From Toxorhynchites rutilus septentrionalis (lineage: Eukaryota; Arthropoda; Insecta; Diptera; Culicidae), in assembly GCF_029784135.1 (NCBI RefSeq), contig NC_073746.1, forward strand, positions 63,152,097 through 63,216,096: a stretch of DNA of 64,000 nt. The letters are read 5' to 3'. Of this stretch, positions 48,142-58,515 are shown one piece after another; the stretch's first letter is position 1; every line of letters begins with the position of its first letter. Below the pieces are notes generated by a model, which made no database searches, had not been told where the DNA came from, and saw only the letters and a list, made by a program, of their open reading frames with translations. The position numbers were made by a program, and so were the translations under genes.

Positions 48142-50990
48142 TACCGGCGCAGAAGACAGGAAGTAACAAAGATGGGACTTGAGGTCTTCTTAAGTAGAAT
48201 TTCATCGGTTAGCAACGTCTGGCCATGCGTTGTCATGCTGTCATGCTATTTCAATAGGGACGCTACAAAAGTAGATCGATAGGGACAGCAAACGACGCCA
48301 TATTTTTCCCCGCTCTCTTGACATTTCTCTTCAGTAAGGTACACCATTTCATAATTCGTGTCCACCGTAACTTATGGCACTTTGGTCAACATTGATTGCC
48401 AAGCGGGAGGAAAGTACGGCGTGAACAATTCCGAGACGTTTATCTGAAGTCGGAGTCGGAGTTTGCTTTCTGCTGCATTGGCGCGACATTCATTGGTATT
48501 GGTTGTCGCTTCTCCTCAGACTGAATGCTTCGGATGATGTGTGTTTTATCTGAGCTTCCGGGTCTCGCTTTTCTTCGCACCAACACATTCGTGTGTCAGT
48601 TCAAGGAAAGCATCCTGATGGTCGCTGTAGTGTTCAAATAAATCGAACATTTGCATTTCTTGCAGCAGCAACCCAGAACCGGAAAACGTTACCTAAATAG
48701 TAGGGCCCGTAGCCAGAGTTCATTTCTGCTGAGCGATTTTTTTTCGCCGGAAGGGTGGACCGATAGATAGCAAATATCACATTTCAAGAAATTCACTTGA
48801 TTGTGTCGCCCTACTCCAACTCCTGGCAATAAGGAGGAGGAGGGGGAAAACGAGTCTTATTTCATCCGGGTGTCGACACAGAGCAGCGCGTGTGTATGTG
48901 TATGATATCGGGGACGAGGACGTGTTGTTCTTTCGTCCGATCACGCGGGGAGAGCTTATCGAATGTGGGAAGGATTAAGTGCGAATATCAATCTGCGACA
49001 CGTGCGCTTCGCACAGGCTTTTGTGCCAACAGATTTGAACCTTCAAATTGGAATTATTCCCGACGACCACCCATCGCTAATTCAGTCGTTTGTGTGTGTG
49101 TAATTCCTGACCCATGATGGATTTTATTTTGGCAACAAATTCAACCGAGAAGAGGTCTCATTCTCGGAAGAGTGTTTCTCCAAGCGAGCTTCTTCCAAAA
49201 AGTGTAATCAATTGTGGGGCTAAATTTGTTTCAAGATTTTCTCCGCGACACAGAGAAAAAACACCATAGAAACCTTTCTGGAGGACCATATGTTTCCCAT
49301 TCATCACGTTCCTACCTTTTCCGACACTTCTGGACGACCTCGAAGAATGAAGATGGACAGCTAAAGTAAGTTTTCCCCCACACGTACAACGTTTATTTAT
49401 GTCCCATTCCACCCTTTCCCCGTTTCGCCAATGGGGTCGGCATCGGATGGTTCGTTGCCAAGGTGCAAAAATTTTGCATACAAAATCAATTTCTACTTCT
49501 GCTGGAATTCCGATGCCCGCCAAGAAGCCAGGTAAGAACGAGCTTACTCTGACTGTGTGGCGCCATCCTTTCTGGAATCGATTTCGTTAGTTGTTGCAGT
49601 ATAACCACACTCGAGAGGGGGCAGCTTGGGGACGTAACAACATCTGCGTCGAGACCAGATAAGAAAGGGGAGCAAATGATTTGTTCTTTTCCCGACGACC
49701 TTCTCGATTCACGTTAAGCATCATAACTTTCTGATGAATGAATCGATTATAAGCCAAATGAAATCCCTCACATACGCATAGTATAACGGTAACGATGTCC
49801 TTTCTAAATTAAATGCCAAAACGATATTAATATATATATATATGTGTTTTAATCATAATTCTAAAATCTGGGGGTCCGCTATCATGAATAGAATATGTCT
49901 CCCGCGCGCACTGGAAACCATGTTTCCACCGAGCACTTCCGATTGCATCATTTGTGGCTCGCATCGATCGACCTGGAAGCCGGTGCAGTGGACTAACAAA
50001 TTCTGGGGGGGGGGGGCTATAATAATGTAACATTGCGTTGGGGATCCCACATCCATCCAACATATCCCGCTAATAATTCCATTGTCGCAATAAGGATTTA
50101 TATTTGCGCAACATTTACATAATTAAAATTATTATTTTGATTAGAAAATTGAGTGGGTTTTTTTAGTCGGGGAAAATATCACTATTTCTGTACCAGCCAA
50201 TTTCCCTGCTCACATGACAGTAGCTGACACCTAATTTAGCGGTTCCCACTTTCCCGCGGCAACGCGAAATTATCTGAGCCCCTGTTACGCGTAATAATCA
50301 TTACGCTAATGGTATCGAAACCCATTGCGAAAAGTAGCTGTAATGATACAATATTGACAGCAGGATTTTTTGTCGGGAGGAAAATTTATACCACCCCTCA
50401 CCCACAGCTCCCCACCGATCTCGCGCTTCCATTTCCATTCTCTGTGTCTGTATCAATAATTGACACTAATGGAACCGGCGATTCGAAATTATTGTCACCT
50501 CTTTGCTGGCTGCTGTTGGAAAATTTCTAAAACATTCCCTCAGACCCCCCCCCAACCGAACTTCCGCTTCGGTGACGGTGATGCAACCCAGCGCATCACA
50601 CAGCAAATAGAGAACAGCAAAAAAAACCCCAGCAAAAATCACTGCAATTACATGTACTCACTTGCATAATTAGCTTTACCACCTGCAGCGATGGGAATGG
50701 CGCTAACCAAATCAAACAGAACCCCTTCTCCCTTTTTCGCGATGCCATCAGCAACCAGCAGCACTAGTGCTCGATGTGCCACCACAGATGACATTAGGAC
50801 TCGCAAAATTAATATGGTTGCAATGATTATAATCACTGACCCGATAAAAACCGAAGCTTTCTAAAAAAAATGATGATGATGGAAACAAAACATGCAATGA
50901 TTGCGATGGTTTGTTTTGGTTTCGGTGAGTTTTGTTGGTTTTTAACTGTGAATTAGAAAAAAGGGGATGAAACCGGAAAAACAAAGCAGT
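48142..50990. other. GC-richer noncoding island, no transposon seen
   Basis: No exon found. A TCAGTT initiator-like motif near 48597 lacks a convincing TATA box. The frame at 49158-49523 (minus) has no known domain. A TA run lies near 49828 and a G run near 50006. Confidence 0.4.
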
Positions 50991-51965
50991 GATAAATAGT
51001 TACACATCAAAAAATGAATTGGTAAACTGTAAAATTGGATTTTATCATAATACCACTGATTTGAAGCGAGTTCCAAGTTGATTAGAAACAGATCTATCTG
51101 CTATAGTTGACTTTTTTGGTCTTTAGCCTGATACTATTTTTTTGTACTGTGCGAAAGTTTATTTCGTAAATGCGGATGGTTCGCCACCTTTGCCTAAGAA
51201 CATGCGAAGCGTTGTGGTGAAATGAACGAAAGCAAAGCGCGAAGTGTGACTTGACACTTCTAATGTTACCATTCAGTCAAGTTGTTCGACATGGATTCGC
51301 CTGATGGGGAATATTTTGCCTTCTCAGGCATAACAAGTTATATTTTGAATAACTAAAAGGCTTTTGCTTTTGCCATATTTAACCGGAACATGGAGAAGAA
51401 CATCCTTTTTTTTTGTAACTTACGATATGGTGTTGGATTTGGTGCAGAATAACTGGGTACTGGGCAATAGTAGTATATGCGAGTATTGAGGAAGTGGATT
51501 ATAACAAAATTACTTCCATTCTATGTCAGGTATAGAAATTATACAATTATGAGAATATATTCCATATTCTAATCACGTAATCACGTTCCTTGACTCATAA
51601 CTCAGAAACTTACTTCGCATGCGCATAAAAAACACCATGTATGGATAACTTTCCAAAAAAATCGCTAGTAATGCTAATCTATGTATTCCATCTTCTTCAT
51701 TAAAGTTTTCCAGAGCAGATGTAGACTTTCTACATAAAAAAATTGGATCGAATTCGAGGGATTGATAAGGACACTAGCATTAGCTAGAGCCGTGTAACTA
51801 ATGCAAAAATGTTTCGAATTTATCAGTCGTAAGTTTCGAATCGTTGTCTTGCTGTCTTGCTGTCTTGTTGAAGATGAAGTTCTTTTCGAACACAACTGTC
51901 ATATATCACGTATCCAGAGAGGATAATACAGCCTCATTCTTGTTTACGGCCGTATCTTACTTCCA
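50991..51965. other. no gene seen
   Basis: AT-rich, entering the next transposon block. Confidence 0.35.
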
Positions 51966-52225
51966 TTCGAACCAAGGCGCCTAAAAGTATATCCTAAGGT
52001 TGGCCAATATATCAAAATCATTTTACCGTCATCTTGGAAGTATACCGTGTTTTGTTTGACAACAAAACACAATACGCGTTTGCGTGGGATCAACCTCTCT
52101 ATTTTACGTTTCAGGCAAATAATTCTTCTTCAGCTTTCTTACGTACTGTTTACATATATCGCTCCTTTGACTCACTTGGTGCCAAAACGGCATCACCTAG
52201 TACCATAGTTCCGCCTTGGTTCGAA
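51966..52225 (+). mobile_element. miniature inverted-repeat element (260 bp), TTCGAACCAAGGCG ends
   Basis: TTCGAACCAAGGCG at 51966-51979 and its exact complement CGCCTTGGTTCGAA at 52212-52225: 14-bp perfect inverted repeats. The palindrome TTCGAA at each edge could be a 6-bp target duplication instead of part of the repeat. The AACCAAGGCG core resembles the insertion edge of the element at 22620-22968, so the two may be related. Noncoding; the 77-codon frame inside is a chance frame. Confidence 0.65.
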
Positions 52226-52797
52226 CATTCAGGTTTTCGTCCGAACGAGATTTTTTTTCGAACGTAAAAATGTTGATGTCGAATCGAAATATTTTGATTG
52301 ACTTAGCGAAACTATCAACTATTGAAGGTACTTTTTACGCTGTCCATAAAGTCAAAGTTTTTCTTCCCTTGAGATAACTTTGCGGGGATCTGAACCTGTG
52401 ATAATCTGATGGTGTAATACCCGGTAAGTTTCGCTGGATGGACAGTACCTCTCAGCCAGACAAACATTAATTCACGCTTAACTATTCAATAGGACCTATC
52501 TGTTTTGATCGATTCTCTATATTGACTTTCTCTTTAGATAATAACCGCCTTGTAGACGGATTTTGCGGTATTTTTGTCAGATAAGCGAGGTTCTCTTCTA
52601 GAATCGAGTTCGTCGAACACATCAGGAAATACTTTTACTGCTGAGTTATTAACGGTAGAGAATGTCGATGAAGAGAATCGATCAAAACAGATAGGTTCTA
52701 TTGCAAAATTATGGGTGAATTTTTCGTGTTGTAAAGAAGACAAGAAGTTTAGCATTACCCTTATGGGATGTAAAGCTGTCATCCTAGAAGTATAATA
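52226..52797. other. no gene seen
   Basis: AT-rich spacer. Overlapping frames on both strands at 52534-52795 have no motif. Confidence 0.4.
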
Positions 52798-53941
52798 AGG
52801 TAAATAATTTTGGTTTGTCCAGTCGAAAATATGATCATGATTTGTCCACTGTTTTGAATGCTCTAATTCAGCACACCTTTGTCAAATCAGGTTTTCGAAT
52901 GTTTCAAAACATAACATATAACGTTCAACATAACATCAAAACATTTTAAAGGATTATAAAATACACCATCTATTACTTTTAATCGTTCACCAGATTATTA
53001 TTTCGCACGTATTGAGACCTTTTCTGGATTATAATACTTACAAATATTGTAAACATCATTCTTGCACACCATTTGTATCAGATTTACATAGCTAAACCAT
53101 TTAATTAACGCATTTTGATGAACTCAATTCTGATCATGAGTTGTCCAATTCAATAATGTTGTTTTGTTCACATTATCATGCCGGGTTTTCGGGTTCGATT
53201 CCCGTTCTGGCCGGGGGATTTTTCGTCAGAGAAATTTCCTTCGACTTGCACTGTTGTCACGCGTATTCTAGAGCTTGCCACTCGGAATATATTCAAGGCG
53301 TGTTATTTGGCTTAAGAAATCTCAACTAAGTATTAATAAATGACGCTGGTTAATGCATACGTTGAGACGGCAAAAGTTCCACAGGGAACGTTAACGCGAT
53401 TCAAGAAGAAGTTTTGTCTACATGATTTATATGGCAACCGCTTTGCGCGCCGCAGTTTGTTTATTGTGTCCTTCGCGTATAGCAGAAATAAAGTTTCTCT
53501 ATGTTGAGTGTCAAGGTGAACACTTTTAAAATGCCCAAGAAAATGCAATATTCTGAAGAAAGAATATTCTATATTATGAAGAAGAATGGATCACTATGAT
53601 GACAGTAAACTCAAGCATTGATGCAACATCTACTTAAGAATTCGAATCTTTTCATTCAAAAATGGTAATTTCTAAAGCCGGACAAACCATGATCATTTTT
53701 TGGACAAACCATGATCAGAGGTGGTCAAACCATGATTTTACTCTTTGAGGAAAATCGTTAAAAAACATAAAAATTTGAATAATTTCAACGCCTTATGGTA
53801 GTATTAGCAACTAGAGACTTGGGGCTTTTCAACAAACTCAAACTCGTATCGATTATATGTGATTTTCATGAAGGAAAATCGATTTGCATTTACTAGTTGC
53901 GTAAAAACACCCCAAATCGGACAAACCAAGATCATTCACCC
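52798..53941 (+). mobile_element. Tc1/mariner-type non-autonomous element carrying a SINE (1144 bp)
   Basis: The left end AGGTAAATAATTTTGGTTTG and the right end read inward, GGGTGAATGATCTTGGTTTG, are inverted repeats of about 22 bp with four mismatches. TA flanks both sides (52796-52797 and 53942-53943). Motifs of the form ATGATCATG-TTTGTCC recur inside (about 52831, 53130, and complemented at 53681-53741). The SINE at 53177-53410 inserted into it later. No transposase frame. Confidence 0.72.
53177..53410 (+). mobile_element. tRNA-derived SINE, 5'-truncated copy
   Basis: Begins at CATGCCGGG, keeps the B box GGTTCGATTCC (53192-53202) but lacks the A box. The body matches the copy at 42681-42961 through to a short AAGAAGAA tail. 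A 16-bp flanking repeat, GTTTTGTTCACATTAT on the left and GTTTTGTCTACATGAT on the right, agrees at 13 positions and looks like an aged target duplication typical of LINE-driven insertion. Confidence 0.85.
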
Positions 53942-53989
53942 TACTGGAGTGAGAGAAAAAATATCTCTCTATACTATTCTCAACGTATT

Positions 53990-54285
53990 CATTCTCATTC
54001 ATTCAATTCCCGTTGACGGTATTGGGCTTCATGTTCTATCATTGTGAAGCGAAAATCATAATGGATTCTTCAGATTTTTTTAAACGTATTTTTTCAAATT
54101 AAAAAAATGTGCATTAAATTTTACTTTTCCCTATCGAATATGTATTCTACGTAAAAGAGCAACTTTTTTTTACGAAAATTGTGAAAAGTATTGAACAAAA
54201 AACTGTATCTGATGATTTTATATTATAATGAAGAGTTTTTTGTTGGGATATCAGAAAATGTATAGACAGATGGTTAAGCAAGTGA
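53990..54285 (+). repeat. diverged dispersed repeat, copy 2
   Basis: Partner of 42225-42515, sharing CGTTGACGGTATTG and ATTATAATGAAGAGTTTTT with interruptions. Confidence 0.55.
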
Positions 54286-55200
54286 GCTTCAAAAAACGTC
54301 AAGTAATCATTTTCAATCTGCTTTTAAGCGTGCAAATCCTATCCTTCTCCACCGCCAACTTCAAGATTTTATGAATGTCAACAATGCACCTCCGATAACG
54401 CGAATTGCTTCGAAATAGAAAAATAAACAAACGAAAGGAAGAGTAAACATTCTACAAGTTCGGACCGGACAGCTTTATTATGTAGGCAATTATGCCACAT
54501 ATTATGATTATTGCGGTAATTTTTATTCTGAAGACAGAACATACAAAAATCGGAAAAAAGCCAGGATCATTTCAGTAAAATCATGCAAAACTGAATGTTT
54601 GTCAGGATATCAGGGAACGTGCCAAAAAGTCTGGGAAATCCTGAAAAATCAGGAAGATTGGTATCCCTGCACAAAACCATTGATGCTGTTATTCCAGGGA
54701 ACTTGCATTTGACACCACATTATAAAATGAAGTTGGATCTTAAAAGTATACCGGGAAAGCGTTTACAGAGAGTAAAACGGAGGTGCATCACAACGGCTGA
54801 CGCCGTCTGAAGCGTTAATGCATGCTTATTTGCAAAGTGTCTCTTATTTTGCTCTCTCATGTTGCCCTCACATTGCAATGCCATATATATTATACACATA
54901 CTCGCCTGAGTAAATGCTGTACCAGTGTGAGTGGTTAGCACTTTTTTTTTTACTTTTGAGCTCATTTAATGTTATGAATGAGGATGTCAAAAGATGTGCT
55001 AAATATTTATTTAGGGTGTATAAACCCGTATGGCTGGAGTAAACTGCAAATTCGAGATTTTTAAGTAGGATAATATTATTTCGAACGTGTGAAATTGTGA
55101 ACCAGATCCCGTACATATGTGTGCTTCAAGTGTGCTTCAGTTTGAACGAACATAAAGATCTTGCATTGGAAGGCACTGGTACGATTTCCATTTCTCATTT
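54286..55200. other. no gene; possible solitary hAT end near 54595-54671
   Basis: Read on the minus strand, CAGGGATACCAATC starts a stretch with CCTGATTTTTCAGG, a pattern like a hAT terminus. No partner end or 8-bp duplication was found. Confidence 0.35.
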
Positions 55201-57385
55201 TCTCCGAGTTAATGGTGCAGTCCGAACAATCCAATGCTGAATCTCATCAAACCATCCCGAGCTAGAAGGGATGGCCCACCACCAAGATTGAATCTTGCCC
55301 GGTTGAACGATCGCTCTCGGAAGTGGTAGACATTCTAAATTTTATCACAAAAAGGAAACAAAACCTTAGTAAAAAACCGTTCGCTTGGTAATGGTCTCCG
55401 TCTTTTGTCGGATATTCCCATCGCGCGGAGCGCACCCGGCAACATATTGCGTGGCGTGTGTTTGACCAAAAAGGAAAACCCTCGACGATTTCATGCGGGG
55501 AGTTTGGTGGTTCTGGACAGTGTGTGAGGGTTGCCCAGCGAGCAAACAAACGCGCGGTCCATCGCACAATGACTCTGGGGTGCTCTGAGGCAGCTGGCAC
55601 AGCAATGGAGAGAAGTAATATTCAATACTGGAGAATTTGGTTTCGTGAAAGAAGCTCCAGAGGAAAAAAAAAGATAAGGAGGAAAAACTTTCAATCTTGT
55701 TCCGAAATGAAAATGTAGATAGCCGGAAAAAAGACCCTTCCCCCCGTCGAGAGAACGGGCTGGACGACGGCAGAAAAGGGTAAGAGGTTCAAATACACGT
55801 TCAAATCCTTTCCGTTTTTTCCAGCTTGCGATCCTTCTTGGTCCGCTGTTGGTACGCATTCTAACGAGAAAGCGGCCCGAACGGGCGTAAAAAAATCCTC
55901 ACATAAAATTAAATGTATGCTGTTTATATAACACTCGTTCGTTCGTTGGATTTTTTTCTCTCTTGTCTGCTGTTATTGTTGCTGCCGCTGGCTAATGTGG
56001 GTTTGCTGCTCCGAGGGAACAATGGCTGGAGGACTCAAATCAAACCGATTTCCAATTCTGGGCCCAGTTCTTTGGAAAACCTCAAACTCTCGACCATATG
56101 GCAGAAGAGAAAGCATCAACAATGCCATCTTCGTCTCATCGCATCGAATTGTAGCGAAGCGGCGGGGACGCATCATCATTATCATCATCGATGGACCTGA
56201 ATCTATAAAGATTCTTTTCATGCTTCTGCTCACTATCCTTCTGTTGGGGTAGCTCTCGAAGGAGGTGGGAGGAAAGAAAATCCTCGGAAAAACACTCCCA
56301 ACGCATTCTCTCGTCCTGTCCGGCGATTCGAACGAGACGAGTGAGGTTGGTTATAGATATTTCGTATGCCTCCATGGGCCCGAGAGAAAAGGGAAAAAGC
56401 AACGATCATAACACGCTAGAAAAATGAGGCATCGATGTGTCCTGCTTCCCTTCTTTTATCCTCGCGCGCGATGAAAGGGATGGGAATGTGGGTTACGGAG
56501 GTCATTGTGGACGGATGAGCGGACAGGCAATGATTTTTCTTTAAAATGAGAATGGCTGGCCGGCCAGTGTACAACAAGACGGGCGGGCAGCGTCCGGGAG
56601 TCCAGGAAGGACGAGAATCGGAAGTGATGTTTATTTTTCTTTACACTTTCTCCTACGCTAAGCGCCGAGAGAAACTGGCCAACAGCAGCGGCAGCAGGAG
56701 AAGTTCATTTTCACTTCACCCTCCCCATCATTCAGGTTTTTTTTTCTCTTGCTCCGGTTTCGGGCTTTTTATTTCGAGGAACTTCCAAACCAAGCGCTCG
56801 GTGGTTGCTTCATAGTGGGTAGGGACAGTGGAATTAAGTTATTTTCCGTCTTTCTTAGGCTTGGTCGTTTTGGTTCGTTTTTTGCTTCTGCTCCACGGAA
56901 GCCAAATTAAGTTCAACGCCTAATGAGGGATTATGTGCGGTGTTCTTAAAACTGAATCGCTTTCTTTTGTTCACACCCGGTGTGGGGTTCGTATTTGATG
57001 TGGTCCTGTTTCTTTTGTCTGTCATCAGCGGGGTGTCAAAGGGGGGTTACTCAAATCATATCTCGCGTTGCACACGACGACGACGAATCTACCAATCTCA
57101 AAAAACGCGTCAACTTGCAATTTCGTTTGTTCAAAATCTAATTTCTCTCGAAACCACAAACATCTAACGGTTAGTATAGTTTCAGAAAATCAACCGAAAA
57201 CAGGGTAAATAAACCAAAAAACTCAAACAAAAAATCTAACTACTCATAAATTGCCAATGTGATTTTTTTTCAAAACAAGTATTAGTACTGAATTTGAACA
57301 GGGTCAGAGAAATAAGAAGGATACACCAATAAAAGAAGAAAACCACAAGTCTCAGAACGTTTTTTTTTGTTTTTGGCGGACTTAC
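55201..57385. other. noncoding, proximal part of the giant intron
   Basis: GC-richer island immediately downstream of the last abrupt exon. Frames such as 55262-55600, 55491-55859 and 56546-56815 overlap on both strands and show no domain. No zinc-finger exon was found. Confidence 0.5.
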
Positions 57386-57587
57386 CGAAGTTCTCCCCGT
57401 GCATACCGGATGGGCCGGGTATCAGCCCGGGAATGCCTTGCAGTCCTAGGAATGGGAACGAGGGCCGAGTGTGTTCGACGTTTCCGTTGATGCCTTCGAT
57501 GTCATCGCCGTGGTCCGAGGCAGCATCGCTGCTGTTCGAGTCTTCGCCACTGGCGACGGCCTGCAGCGACATCAAATCGGGATGTTT
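57386..57587 (-). CDS. ab: abrupt, acidic/GIPGL linker exon (last coding exon in window)
   Basis: The acceptor is CCCCCCAG|AAACAT and the donor AACTTCG|GTAAGT, a near-consensus site; 67 codons plus one base. The reading is KHPDLMSLQAVASGEDSNSS, then an acidic stretch DAASDHGDDIEG, then SFPFLGLQGIPGLIPGPSG. The FLGLQGIPGL-PGPSG segment directly precedes the zinc-finger region in abrupt. Nothing downstream (below 57386) reads as the two C2H2 fingers, so the next exon is expected beyond base 1, which implies an intron longer than 57 kb. Plus-strand open frames over these exons are antisense shadows. Confidence 0.94.
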
Positions 57588-57645
57588 CTGGGGGGAACGA
57601 AATGATTCAGTTGAGGGAACGATCGGAGGCGCGCGGAATGCTTAC

Positions 57646-57945
57646 CGATGGTATCGACAGAGTGGGTCCACCTTCGAGGGCTTGTCCGAGCAGGGATTCG
57701 CGCAGCTCCAAACTCCGATCGCGGTCGCGTGCCTCGAAGCTGCGGAGGTCTTTGCTCTTGTCCTTGTTGCGGTCCCGTTCGCGTGTCAGCGGATGCTGGC
57801 CAACGGGCAGGTGCTCGACGGGGATCGGATCGTCCGGGCTGAGACCGTGCTGCTTGCGGTACAGCTCGGAACTTTTTGTACGCTTCTGGGGTGGTGGCAC
57901 CGACTGGTTGTCATCCGGCAGTTCCCATGGTAACGATGTTGAAGT
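57646..57945 (-). CDS. ab: abrupt, linker exon with PPPQKR and LELRESLLGQALE motifs
   Basis: The acceptor is CCACAG|ACTTCA and the donor CATCG|GTAAGC; the exon is 300 nt, exactly 100 codons, phase 0 at both ends. It reads TSTSLPWELPDDNQS, then VPPPQKRTKSSELYRKQHG, a basic Arg/Lys/Asp-rich stretch (GQHPLTRERDRNKDKSK) and LELRESLLGQALEGG. The order PPPQKR, then QHG, GQHPLTR and LELRESLLGQALE is that of the abrupt linker between BTB and zinc fingers, and is what separates this gene from other BTB proteins such as lola, broad or tramtrack. The linker is much shorter than in Drosophila, which has long Asn/Ala runs here. The PQKRTK patch could be a nuclear localisation signal (inference). The intron after it is only 58 bp. 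Confidence 0.94.
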
Positions 57946-58069
57946 CTGTGGGTGCCGCGTTCCAGTTCGTTGTTAAAGCGCCGGAAAAGAGAGAGAACAT
58001 AGAAGGGGAGGGTGGCCAGAGAAAAAGGGATTAATCGTTGTGAGTCAGTTTTAATTTGAATTTTATTAC

Positions 58070-58256
58070 GGGTGATGCTTTTAGCTCCTGAACAGCAGGT
58101 GTCGATAACGAGGAGGAATTTAGCATCGAGGAGTTGTTGGACGTTCGGCCCGGATTCGTCACATCTGCCAACCCCCGCACTTGAAGCAACTGTGCCGTTT
58201 TGAGGAAATCGCTTAATTGATCCTGTCCGATGTGCACCTCGCCGTTGTACATAAAT
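58070..58256 (-). CDS. ab: abrupt, BTB C-terminal half and start of linker
   Basis: The exon starts at CAACAG|ATTTATG and first completes the split Arg codon. It then reads FMYNGEVHIGQDQLSDFLKT and AQLLQVRGLADV, the last helices of the BTB domain, which mediates dimerisation in this family. A Ser/Asn-rich linker follows, ending in PAVQELKASP; an IQELKAS motif sits at the same place in Drosophila abrupt (from memory). The donor chosen is CACCC|GTAATA, giving 62 full codons and phase 0. It is not a strong donor, but reading through would reach a stop about 13 codons later. The following intron is about 124 bp. A termination by read-through (isoform ending KLTHND) is a less likely alternative. 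Confidence 0.92.
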
Positions 58257-58399
58257 CTGTTGACGAGCAGAGCGAAAGAAATGTGCCCGGCAGTGGCGGT
58301 ATGCCGGGTATGGGACATTAATTAGTTTCCTTTTGCAATGATGAACGAGCGGGCGGCGACTATGTGTGTGTATGAGTGAGTGAGTGTGTGTATTGTTAC

Positions 58400-58515
58400 C
58401 TCAGCAAACTTTCGATATCCTCCGAGCGTACGTCACGCAGAATGACAATCGGATGCTCGCAGGGATTCGCCTTTAGCAGTTTGCGAAAGTAGGGACTACA
58501 CGCGCTCAGGACGAC
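58400..58515 (-). CDS. ab: abrupt, BTB-domain exon (partial gene, first exon in window)
   Basis: Abrupt is a nuclear BTB/C2H2 zinc-finger transcription factor of insects, known from Drosophila for roles in dendrite morphology, neuromuscular connections and tissue patterning. Read on the minus strand, this exon encodes VVLSACSPYFRKLLKA, then NPCEHPIVILRDVR and ESLLR, which is the central BTB core of abrupt. The acceptor is CCACAG just above 58515 and the donor is GAG|GTAACA below 58400; the final Arg codon is split (AG|A) with the next exon. The exon starts exactly where the AHK|VVLSACSP junction falls in this family, so at least one upstream exon with the BTB start is missing. I saw no candidate for it between 58516 and 64000. 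The next intron is 143 bp. Confidence is high because all four exons match abrupt in order and in phase. Confidence 0.95.

Larger units (their letters stand above)
1..57385 (-). other. ab: inferred giant intron of abrupt (linker exon to zinc-finger exon)
   Basis: The donor at 57384-57385 (CG|GTAAGT) is followed, in the direction of transcription, by the whole remaining window without a recognisable zinc-finger exon or any other host gene. The inference is that 1-57385 is intronic. It would be wrong if the zinc-finger exon was overlooked, if the gene ends by an unusual splice, or if the assembly is misjoined. The stretch alternates GC-richer, transposon-free blocks with AT-rich, transposon-bearing blocks, listed separately. 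Confidence 0.6.

Noticed and set aside
49158..49523. 121-codon minus-strand frame as a missing abrupt exon
   Set aside because: Its Cys/His residues do not fit C2H2 spacing and no abrupt motif is present.
53141..53329. Open frame near 53.2 kb
   Set aside because: It mostly translates the truncated SINE (B box and body), which is noncoding.
57367..57933. 188-codon plus-strand open frame over the abrupt exons
   Set aside because: It is antisense to spliced, motif-bearing abrupt exons and crosses their splice sites; its peptide has no domain.
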